Positions 53,965-61,124 of a stretch of 64,000 bases of DNA are shown here, piece by piece. This stretch comes from Deltaproteobacteria bacterium (GTDB taxonomy: Bacteria > Bdellovibrionota > UBA2394): assembly GCA_017302715.1 (NCBI GenBank), contig JAFLCD010000006.1, forward strand, positions 62,001-126,000, in the 5' to 3' direction. Below the pieces are notes generated by a model. It did no database searches, was not told the DNA's origin, and saw only the letters and a list, made by a program, of their open reading frames with translations. Positions within the stretch are counted from its first letter, which is position 1. Each line of letters starts with the position of its first letter. Made by a program: the position numbers and the translations under genes.

Positions 53965-54702
53965 ATGAACGCAAGTAAGACATTCAAATTAGGTTTGTTG
54001 ACAGTGCTTGGAACGATCGGGCTTTCGGGTTGTCAAAATATGATGGATAAAGCGATCGATAGTTATATGGATCGTAAAGGCGTCGACGCTGTTGAAAAAG
54101 TGATCGACAAGATTGTTGCAAAAAAGAGAGAAGAAGCTCGCAAACAAGATGAGCCAAGTTTAGAAGACCGTCTCAAAAAACGAGTCGACGTGAATATCAA
54201 AGGTGCTCCTGTCAAAGGAACTGAAGGCGCTCCGATCACCATCGTTGAATTTTCAGATTTTCAATGTCCTTTTTGCAAACGTGTTCTTCCAACCGTTCAG
54301 CAAGTCATGAAGGATTACCAAGGCAAAGTAAAAATTGCTTTCAAGCATAATCCTCTTCCATTTCACCCGAATGCAATGCCCGCTTCAAAAGCTGCAATCG
54401 CAGCAGGAAACCAAGGCAAATTCTGGGAAATGTATGAAAAACTTTTTGCAAATCAACAAGAGTTGACCGAAGCCAATTTCAAAAAATGGGCCAAGGAACT
54501 CAAACTCAATCCTGCAAAATTTGAAAAGGATATGAAAGATCCTGCTACTCAAAAACAAATCGAAGAAGATATGAATTTCGCTCGTGCTAACGGCGCTGGT
54601 GGAACTCCAAGTTTCTTTATCAATGGCGTTCTCTTGGTTGGAGCTCAACCTTACGAGAAATTTAAAGAAGTCATTGATGTTCTGTTAACTGAGAAAAAAT
54701 AA
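53965..54702 (+). CDS. DsbA-like thioredoxin-fold lipoprotein
   Basis: 245 residues. The signal ends in lipobox 'GLSGC' (Cys23), so it is lipid-anchored. A charged helical spacer leads to a DSBA-like domain with active-site 'CPFC' (101-104) and the cis-Pro loop 'GGTPSFFING'. Relatives are DsbA/BdbD-type oxidoreductases that act on disulphides of exported proteins. Good Shine-Dalgarno GGAG 8 nt before the ATG. Confidence 0.92.
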   Translation: MNASKTFKLGLLTVLGTIGLSGCQNMMDKAIDSYMDRKGVDAVEKVIDKIVAKKREEARKQDEPSLEDRLKKRVDVNIKGAPVKGTEGAPITIVEFSDFQCPFCKRVLPTVQQVMKDYQGKVKIAFKHNPLPFHPNAMPASKAAIAAGNQGKFWEMYEKLFANQQELTEANFKKWAKELKLNPAKFEKDMKDPATQKQIEEDMNFARANGAGGTPSFFINGVLLVGAQPYEKFKEVIDVLLTEKK

Positions 54703-54709
54703 GTTTATA

Positions 54710-54749
54710 TTTGAGGGATTGGATCTAAATCACAATCCAATCCCTCAAA
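54710..54749. terminator. Bidirectional rho-independent terminator
   Basis: Perfect 15-bp stem (54710-54724 with 54735-54749) and a 10-base loop, between the convergent ends of the DsbA-like and GT10/TPR genes. The stem core is GAGGGATTGG, flanked by TTT on the right and AAA on the left, so it can serve both strands. Confidence 0.88.
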
Positions 54750-54750
54750 T

Positions 54751-56130
54751 TTATTTTAAGCTCAGAAGATTTTTCAAATCCTCTTGCATGATTTTATCGT
54801 GAGGAGCGGCTTTAAGGCCTGCCTCAAAAGCGATTCGAGCTTCTGAAAATTTTTCAAGTTTGGCGAGACTTCGCCCAAGATTTCTCCAGCCTAAGCCTGA
54901 ATTTGGATAAATCGAAACTACTTCTTCAAACAGTTTTACAGCCTCGACATCTTGATTTTGTTTTGTTTTGAGAACGGCGAGGTTAATTAAGCATTCATGA
55001 TTAAATGGATAACGCTCGAGACAATTTTTGAAGAACCTCTCCGCTTCGATGAAATTTCCAAGACGCATTTCACAGACACCTAAATGTAAATCAATAAAAA
55101 ATATAGGTCCTAAAATTGCAGAAGCATTTTTAAAATTTAGAATAGCTTGTGGATAATCGCCGGAATTAAAAAACTGAATTCCTTGATCAAAAAGTTTTTT
55201 ACTTTCTGGGTCAGAATCATCCGAATGATTTTGTATTTGTTTCGAGGAGCGATTTTGAACTTTGTTTTGCACTTCAGGCATCGCGAGTGAGGCTGCGATC
55301 AAGGTGTCAAAATAATTTTTATAAGAATAAATTTCCCAGTCCGAAGAAAAAAGAAAGGAATGCATTCGCTCGATTACTTGGCCGGCAATTTCATTTCGAT
55401 GCTTCCAGTTTTCAGGATTCCAATTTAAGTAAGAGTTGTTGAGAAATTTCAAATCAATCGTGGGATCTGCAATATAAAAACTGACGCAGCCACTGAGGAG
55501 AGATAAAAATAATTTTTCGGAATGGCATTTAAAATGCAAACTGCTTTCAAAGACGAATCTATATTTATAAGTACGCGCCGTTTCGATATCGCTAGGTGCT
55601 TTTCCTTTCCAACAGCTCAGCGGCCATGGCTCTTCCGAGAAAATATCGAGAGCGACTCCGTTTGCGAGCAACATTTTGGCAAATTCAATTCTTTCAAGTG
55701 TAGGACGACCAATCCAGCAGGCTCGATCTTGGCGCTTATTCCAATTTTCAAGTTGAGGGTCCGTCCATTCGGAGGGTGGATGAAGCATTTTGAGGTTATC
55801 ACCCGGGCAAACGCAAAAAGTTTTTGCCGGATCTGCAAATCGATAAGCAATAGGAGCCGCTTCACGAGTTTCTGGAATTAAAAATAAATTCGGATGACGA
55901 GAAATTTTTTGAATTCTCTTTTTTTCATCTTCTTCGCAGAGTGGGCTATCAAAAGAGAGTTCGGTCTTTCGAATCCAAACGTCATCATTTTCTGTCGCCG
56001 GTCTCCAAACAATTTGGTTTTCTTTGAAGTAATTTTCAACCGTCACGCCCGAGCGATTGATTTTTTTCTGTGAATAAAAAACTTTTGGATACGAGAAGCT
56101 CGGCAGTTCCCCGATGACGAGTTTGGCCAT
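54751..56130 (-). CDS. Family 10 glycosyltransferase-like domain fused to TPR repeats
   Basis: 459 residues. In the N-terminal part 'YKYRFVFESSLHFKC' and 'HSEKLFLSLLSGCVSFYI' follow the alpha-1,3-fucosyltransferase (GT10) pattern Y-K-F-x-x-x-F-E-N-S ... T-E-K ... L-x-x-G-x-V-P-V. Here the motif's Asn is Ser and the Thr is Ser. The C-terminal third (about 315-455) is TPR ('LFDQGIQFFNSGDYPQA', 'GWRNLGRSLAKLEKFSEA'). Last gene of the run aminotransferase-serA-purA. A protein or glycan fucosyl-type transfer is inferred. Confidence 0.75.
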   Translation of the reverse strand: MAKLVIGELPSFSYPKVFYSQKKINRSGVTVENYFKENQIVWRPATENDDVWIRKTELSFDSPLCEEDEKKRIQKISRHPNLFLIPETREAAPIAYRFADPAKTFCVCPGDNLKMLHPPSEWTDPQLENWNKRQDRACWIGRPTLERIEFAKMLLANGVALDIFSEEPWPLSCWKGKAPSDIETARTYKYRFVFESSLHFKCHSEKLFLSLLSGCVSFYIADPTIDLKFLNNSYLNWNPENWKHRNEIAGQVIERMHSFLFSSDWEIYSYKNYFDTLIAASLAMPEVQNKVQNRSSKQIQNHSDDSDPESKKLFDQGIQFFNSGDYPQAILNFKNASAILGPIFFIDLHLGVCEMRLGNFIEAERFFKNCLERYPFNHECLINLAVLKTKQNQDVEAVKLFEEVVSIYPNSGLGWRNLGRSLAKLEKFSEARIAFEAGLKAAPHDKIMQEDLKNLLSLK

Positions 56131-56173
56131 AAGTTTTATTTTAACTGCAGTTCGCTGGGGAACGAAAGAGAAC

Positions 56174-57469
56174 TTAGCTTTTATGTAGAAGCTTTGAATC
56201 TCTAACGATCATTTCATCGCGTTTTGCACCCGTTGAAATCATCGCGACCTTCACGCCTGTATATTCTTCAAGTCTCTGAATGAATTGGCGAGCCGCTGAC
56301 GGCAGATCCGATTCCTTTTGAGTGCCTGGAAATTCTGGCCAACCTTCGACTTCTTCGTAAATAGCTTTGGGTTCGTGAATCCAGAAATTGGGAAAATCTT
56401 GAGTTCGCTTGCCGTCGATTTCGTAATGAGTCGCTAACTTGATCGTTTTTATTCCCGAAAGAACATCCAGTTTTGAAAGCGCAAGTCCGTGAACTCCGTT
56501 GAGTTCGACCGCTCGTTTCAAAGCGACGAGATCCAGCCAACCGCAGCGGCGAGCTCGACCCGTTGTTGATCCGAATTCATTTCCTTTTTTTGCGATGAGT
56601 TTGCCGGTTTCTTCATCCGCACCTTGGCATTCCGTTGGAAAAGGCCCTGAGCCGACTCGTGTCGTATAAGCTTTTGTAAGTCCAAGTACGTAACCGATTT
56701 GCGATGAGCTTAAGCCTGATCCGCATGCAGCAAATCCCGCGGAGGTATTAGAACTTGTGACAAAAGGATACGTTCCGTAATCGATATCGAGCAGTGTTCC
56801 CTGAGCACCTTCGAATAAAATTCGTTTTCCTTTGCGATCGAGGTCGTGAAGAAAGCGAGACGTGTCGACAAGATGAGGCTCTACTTTTTTAAAATGCGCG
56901 AGGGCTTGGTTGAATAAATCATCGAAGCTTGGAATTTCTTCATGGCCTAAATTTTTAAGATGCACGCATTTTTCATCGTACCAAGTTTTTAGGGTCGGCC
57001 GAATTTTTTCGGGATAGGCGAGTTCGCCGATACGCAAACCTAAACGTGCCGCTTTGTCGCTATACGTTGGTCCGATTCCTCTTCCCGTTGTTCCGATTTT
57101 TGTTTTGCTGGTTTCGCGCGCGCGATCGAGAAGTTGATGAAGCGGCAAAATCACGTGACATATTTCAGAAACTTTCAATCGCGAAGGGCCAACGTCCACT
57201 CCCTTGGCGATAAGCGAATCTCTTTCATGAAGAAAAACGCCCATATCAAATACGACTCCGTTACCAACGACGTTGATCGTGTTTTTGTGCAAAACGCCAG
57301 AAGGGATTAAATGTAAAACCGTTTTCTCATTCCCAACGACGATGGTGTGCCCGGCGTTATTTCCACCTTGAAATCTTACGACCACGTCTGAAGTTTCTGC
57401 CAAATGATCGATGATCTTGGCTTTGCCTTCATCGCCCCACTGAATTCCTACAAGTGCTAAGTTTTTCAT
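56174..57469 (-). CDS. purA: Adenylosuccinate synthetase
   Basis: 431 residues. The P-loop-like 'QWGDEGKAKIID' (the usual GKGK has Ala here), 'GGNNAGHT', 'TTGRGIGPTYSDK' and 'GSTTGRARRCGWLD' are PurA signatures. It joins IMP and aspartate using GTP, the first step from IMP to AMP. It overlaps the serA-like gene by 4 bp. Confidence 0.97.
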   Translation of the reverse strand: MKNLALVGIQWGDEGKAKIIDHLAETSDVVVRFQGGNNAGHTIVVGNEKTVLHLIPSGVLHKNTINVVGNGVVFDMGVFLHERDSLIAKGVDVGPSRLKVSEICHVILPLHQLLDRARETSKTKIGTTGRGIGPTYSDKAARLGLRIGELAYPEKIRPTLKTWYDEKCVHLKNLGHEEIPSFDDLFNQALAHFKKVEPHLVDTSRFLHDLDRKGKRILFEGAQGTLLDIDYGTYPFVTSSNTSAGFAACGSGLSSSQIGYVLGLTKAYTTRVGSGPFPTECQGADEETGKLIAKKGNEFGSTTGRARRCGWLDLVALKRAVELNGVHGLALSKLDVLSGIKTIKLATHYEIDGKRTQDFPNFWIHEPKAIYEEVEGWPEFPGTQKESDLPSAARQFIQRLEEYTGVKVAMISTGAKRDEMIVRDSKLLHKS

Positions 57470-58452
57470 AAATTTTTTCCTTCTGTTTGAGAATCTACAG
57501 CATTTAAAACTTCGCCAGTTTCAAAAAAATGAATCAATTGCTCGGCCATCGCTACGCTCACTCGAATCTGCGCTTCTTGAGTTTGAGCTCCTAAGTGCGG
57601 AGTACAAATCACCTGAGGATGATGGAGTAAATAATTTTTAGAATCCGGTGGTTCCGTTTCAAAAACATCCGTTGCGTACGCCAAAAGTTTTTTGGACTGA
57701 AGAGCGGGAAGTATCCCTCGCTCTTCGACGAGGCCGCCTCTCGCGGCATTCACCAATACGGATGAATTTTTCATAAATGGCATATTTTTCGCATTCAAAA
57801 GATATCGAGTGCTTTCGTTGAGCGGAGTATGAATGCTCACAAAATCAGAGCGCGAAAGAAGTTCTTCAAAGCTAACGAGTGGAACTTTAAGAGAGGCAGC
57901 TCTTTCAGGAGCAAGATAAGGATCGCAGGCGATAACCTCACACTCAAAAGCTTTCATTCGAAGCGCCACTCTCGATCCGATTCTTCCAAGTCCGATAATT
58001 CCAAAAGTTTTTCCTGCAACCTCGGTGCCTTTATAAAAATTTCGCTCCCATTTACCTACGCGTAAGGAGCGGTGAGCTTCTGGAATCTTTCGAAGTGCTG
58101 CTAAAAGTAAAGCGATCGTATGCTCCGCAGTCGAATTCGCCGAAGCCGTTGGAGAATTCATAATTTTAATACCGCGTTTTTCGGCAGCTTTGAGATCAAT
58201 ATTATCGACACCGTTACCAATGCGACCGACAATTTTTAAATTTTTGCCAGCGGCGAGAAGGCTCTCGTTCACAGCAGTCATTCGAACGAGGAGCGCATCC
58301 TTGTCAAAAATTTTCTCTTTGAGCTTTTTTGAATCTAAGCCTGGCAGAATTTCAATTTCTAAGTTTTCTTTTTGTCTTTCAAAAACTTGAAGAGCTTCAG
58401 GCGCGATTTCATCCGCAATCAAAATTTTTGTTTTTGAAGCTCCGGTCGTCAT
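57466..58452 (-). CDS. serA: D-3-phosphoglycerate dehydrogenase (short form)
   Basis: 328 residues, without the C-terminal ACT domain. NAD motif 'GIIGLGRIGSRVALRM', catalytic Arg in 'NAARGGLVEE' and His in 'CTPHLGAQTQE' are in place. It oxidises 3-phosphoglycerate to start serine synthesis. Pairing with the class V aminotransferase 12 nt upstream supports this over other 2-hydroxyacid dehydrogenases. Confidence 0.9.
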   Translation of the reverse strand: MTTGASKTKILIADEIAPEALQVFERQKENLEIEILPGLDSKKLKEKIFDKDALLVRMTAVNESLLAAGKNLKIVGRIGNGVDNIDLKAAEKRGIKIMNSPTASANSTAEHTIALLLAALRKIPEAHRSLRVGKWERNFYKGTEVAGKTFGIIGLGRIGSRVALRMKAFECEVIACDPYLAPERAASLKVPLVSFEELLSRSDFVSIHTPLNESTRYLLNAKNMPFMKNSSVLVNAARGGLVEERGILPALQSKKLLAYATDVFETEPPDSKNYLLHHPQVICTPHLGAQTQEAQIRVSVAMAEQLIHFFETGEVLNAVDSQTEGKNL

Positions 58453-58464
58453 GATTTTATTTGC

Positions 58465-59598
58465 TCAAAGATTATAAGTTTCAATAAATGTTTTTAAAAC
58501 ATCTTCGGTTTTGTGAGAGTAGCCTTCTTTTAATAGTGCTCTACTCAAAGCGGTCAATGCCGAGATTAAATCAAAAGCTGTATAAAAACCTAAATGAGAA
58601 AGTCGAATGACTTTTCCTTCCCACTGCTCTTGTCCACCTGCGATTCTAAAACCGTAATCCGCTTCGATTTTTTTCAATAACTTTCTTCCGTCGATTCCGT
58701 TCGGTAAATACATCGTGGTGCAAGCAACCGATGGCGAATGGGTCGCCGTTTTTAAACCCATCGCGAGCAAAGCTTTTTGAGTGCTTTGAGAAAGTTTGGT
58801 GTGTCGAGCGTAAACATTTTCGAGTCCTTCTTGATTCATCATCTTAAGCGCCGCTTGCAGAGCAATGATCAAAGAAATGGCAGGAGTGAAGGCCGTTTGA
58901 TTTTCTAAAATAGATTTATGTTCTCGAGCAAAGTCCAAATAAAATTTGGGCAGAGTGGAGGATTTCATTTTCTCGAGGGCTCGCTGACTAATGCTAGCAA
59001 ACGCTAAGCCTGGCGGCAGCATAAAAGCTTTTTGAGATCCGCTGATCAAGATATCGATTCCTAATTTATCTGTCGCAATCGACATCGCGCCTACGGCTGT
59101 GATTCCATCGACGATCAAAAGACAATCTGGATATTTTTTTCGCACCCACTCGCAAATTTCTTGATAGGGGTGCAAGGTGCCTGTCGAAGTTTCGTTGATT
59201 TGAAAGCAAAAAGCGGCGGGGGCTTTTTGAATTCCGGCCTCAATTTGTTTGATCGTCACAGCAGAGCCCCATTCGACTTTGATTTCGTCGAGTTCGAGTT
59301 CAAAAGCTTTTGCAATTTTTGAAAATCTTTCGCCAAATTTTCCAGCGTTCACAACGGCCACTCGATCTCCTTTTTTAAGAGTCGAAGAAATCGCGCCTTC
59401 CATCGCGCCTGTTCCCGAACAGGTGAGAATAAGAACTTCATTTTGCGTCTGCCAAACTTTTTTAAGCTCGGAGCGAAGGCCGCCGATGATCTCTTTAAAC
59501 TCTGAAGATCGGTGGTTTACGATCGGTTGGCTGAGGGCCGCGAGCACAGGTTCAGGCACCGGAGTGGGGCCGGGAGTAAAAAGAAAACTTTTTTTCAT
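58465..59598 (-). CDS. Class V aminotransferase, probable phosphoserine aminotransferase substitute
   Basis: 377 residues from the ATG at 59598, where the family start 'FTPGPTPVPEPVLAAL' begins; a longer frame reaches 59724 but overlaps the divergent gene. PLP features: 'CSGTGAMEGA', Asp164 in 'LIVDGITAVG' and Lys190 in 'SGSQKAF'. The family includes alanine-glyoxylate and serine-glyoxylate aminotransferases. Position before serA suggests it aminates 3-phosphohydroxypyruvate. No canonical serC is in the window. Confidence 0.87.
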   Translation of the reverse strand: MKKSFLFTPGPTPVPEPVLAALSQPIVNHRSSEFKEIIGGLRSELKKVWQTQNEVLILTCSGTGAMEGAISSTLKKGDRVAVVNAGKFGERFSKIAKAFELELDEIKVEWGSAVTIKQIEAGIQKAPAAFCFQINETSTGTLHPYQEICEWVRKKYPDCLLIVDGITAVGAMSIATDKLGIDILISGSQKAFMLPPGLAFASISQRALEKMKSSTLPKFYLDFAREHKSILENQTAFTPAISLIIALQAALKMMNQEGLENVYARHTKLSQSTQKALLAMGLKTATHSPSVACTTMYLPNGIDGRKLLKKIEADYGFRIAGGQEQWEGKVIRLSHLGFYTAFDLISALTALSRALLKEGYSHKTEDVLKTFIETYNL

Positions 59599-59625
59599 GG
59601 CGTGTTTCAGACTAGGATCTGGGCC

Positions 59626-60021
59626 ATGCTCGGTCAAGGTCTGTTGCGATATGATGCTGTTCTTCGTGCCCTTAGCCGCGAGGAAGAGCGGGCACCTGTT
59701 CGCTTTACCGCGGATGCATTTCAAAAAAATCCTCGAGTGATTTTTGCCTATGAGCCAGGGGATGAAGACTTTGAGCTTATGAAAAAATTGACGGAGGCTT
59801 TGAAGGTTTCGTCAGACGATATTTTATACCTTAGAAGTCAAAGTGGCTCGATGAAGCTTCCCAAAAAAGTTTCTCTGATCGTGAAATTTGGTGAGAATGT
59901 TCGGTTGGCAGAGATAGAGGCGAGCGCGACGATTCAAACGGTTTCTCTTCGAGAATTGCAATCATCGGCTGAAATGAAGAAAAAACTTTGGGCAGATTTT
60001 AAGACTTGGCTTCAGTCTTAG
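59626..60021 (+). CDS. Small cytoplasmic protein of unknown function
   Basis: 131 residues from the ATG at 59626, preceded by AGGATCT. Mixed alpha/beta ('PRVIFAYEPGDEDFELMKKL', then a Lys-rich strand pair) ending in a helix. No family recognised. Divergent from the aminotransferase gene over 27 bp, so each promoter must lie in or against the other gene. Confidence 0.6.
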   Translation: MLGQGLLRYDAVLRALSREEERAPVRFTADAFQKNPRVIFAYEPGDEDFELMKKLTEALKVSSDDILYLRSQSGSMKLPKKVSLIVKFGENVRLAEIEASATIQTVSLRELQSSAEMKKKLWADFKTWLQS

Positions 60022-60022
60022 A

Positions 60023-60916
60023 TTAGAAGTTTTTCCACTGCGAGCTAAGCTCGTTTGCAGATTTAAAAGTTCCCCATTTTTCTAAATCAACAATCACGAA
60101 TTTTTGTTCAGTGCTTCCATCTTGTTTAGTGACGATTCGTTCGATGCGATATTTTCCGGGAAGAAGAGGGATTCGATATGGATTTTGAGAGGGATCAGAG
60201 ATCGTAAATTCTTCGATTTGAAAATATCCAAAAAGGATATCGTCGATTTCGGTCAGATTTTTTCCATCTGATTTTTTATCTTCTAAATTTGGACGAGCAA
60301 ATTTTTTTAAATATTCCGAAGGGCTTTTTATATTTTGCTGTTTGAGAGGAAGAAATCCGAGATTTCCCCTGGGAAGATAAGATTTTTTGAAAATTTTTAT
60401 TTCTACAGATTTTTCGTTATCAGAAATTTTATCAGCAAGCTGAACGGATGGAATCGAGAGGTTGCAGGCGGCGAAGTAAGCATTCTTGTCTAAGAAACAT
60501 TCACTTTCTTGTTCAAGGAGCGGAAGGTCGTGAAGATATTTTTCAAAAAAGAATTGGGGTTCAGAAATTCTTAAAAAAATATTCGAAATCGTTTCTTCGG
60601 TAAATGGAAAAGTAAGCTCTTGATTTTTTATACTTGGATTTTCGGAGTTCACCGTAAAGGGATAGCGAGTTGTAAAATCGGGATCAAAAGAGCGGGGATT
60701 GTTTAGGGTAAATCCTTTTTGACGAAGAAAAACTTTAAGCATGGTCGAGCGAAGGGACGGGGGGTTGGGGTCATTTTCGGGGGCTGCGATATCGACGTTT
60801 AAGGTGACGGTAAATTGGTAGAGAGATTCTTTGGGCGCGGAGAAGGCGAATTTAGACGCAAAAATCAGGGTGAGCAAAATGACCGCGAGCAAAAAGTAGG
60901 AATAGATTTTCATCAT
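60023..60916 (-). CDS. Exported protein of unknown function
   Basis: 297 residues from the ATG at 60916 (a second ATG at 60913; the open frame extends to 60979). Signal segment 'SYFLLAVILLTLIFASKFAF', then a beta-rich mature region with one Cys pair near 'SECFLDKNAYFAACN'. It ends 1 nt after the convergent gene. No domain recognised. Confidence 0.7.
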   Translation of the reverse strand: MMKIYSYFLLAVILLTLIFASKFAFSAPKESLYQFTVTLNVDIAAPENDPNPPSLRSTMLKVFLRQKGFTLNNPRSFDPDFTTRYPFTVNSENPSIKNQELTFPFTEETISNIFLRISEPQFFFEKYLHDLPLLEQESECFLDKNAYFAACNLSIPSVQLADKISDNEKSVEIKIFKKSYLPRGNLGFLPLKQQNIKSPSEYLKKFARPNLEDKKSDGKNLTEIDDILFGYFQIEEFTISDPSQNPYRIPLLPGKYRIERIVTKQDGSTEQKFVIVDLEKWGTFKSANELSSQWKNF

Positions 60917-60985
60917 ACTTGGAGGTCTTTTAGCACCAAATGCCAAGTCCGCAAATGGCCCCACTTTGCCCGCAAACAAATGAGG

Positions 60986-61061
60986 GGGGACGGAGTAAAC
61001 TTTAAAAAAGTCCGCTTAAAATGCATTTAAACGACTATTTGTCGTGGGCTGCTCCGTCCCC
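60986..61061. repeat. Inverted repeat GGGGACGGAG/CTCCGTCCCC
   Basis: Perfect 10-bp arms at 60986-60995 and 61052-61061 flank 56 bp, which hold an inner inverted repeat ACGAC/GTCGT (61031-61045). The inner part, preceded by TTTAAACGAC, recalls the TTAAACGAC of repeat copy 2. It lies between divergent genes and could be a related mobile repeat. Confidence 0.55.
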
Positions 61062-61124
61062 AAGCAAAAACGAGGTGGCGCGAAAGTTGCAGGTTAGTGG
61101 GTGGTGCGGCGGGGATATATCATA

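Noticed and set aside
59249-59625. Plus-strand frames opposite the class V aminotransferase
   Set aside because: They cover conserved PLP-enzyme coding sequence on the other strand; only the part from 59626 stands as a gene.
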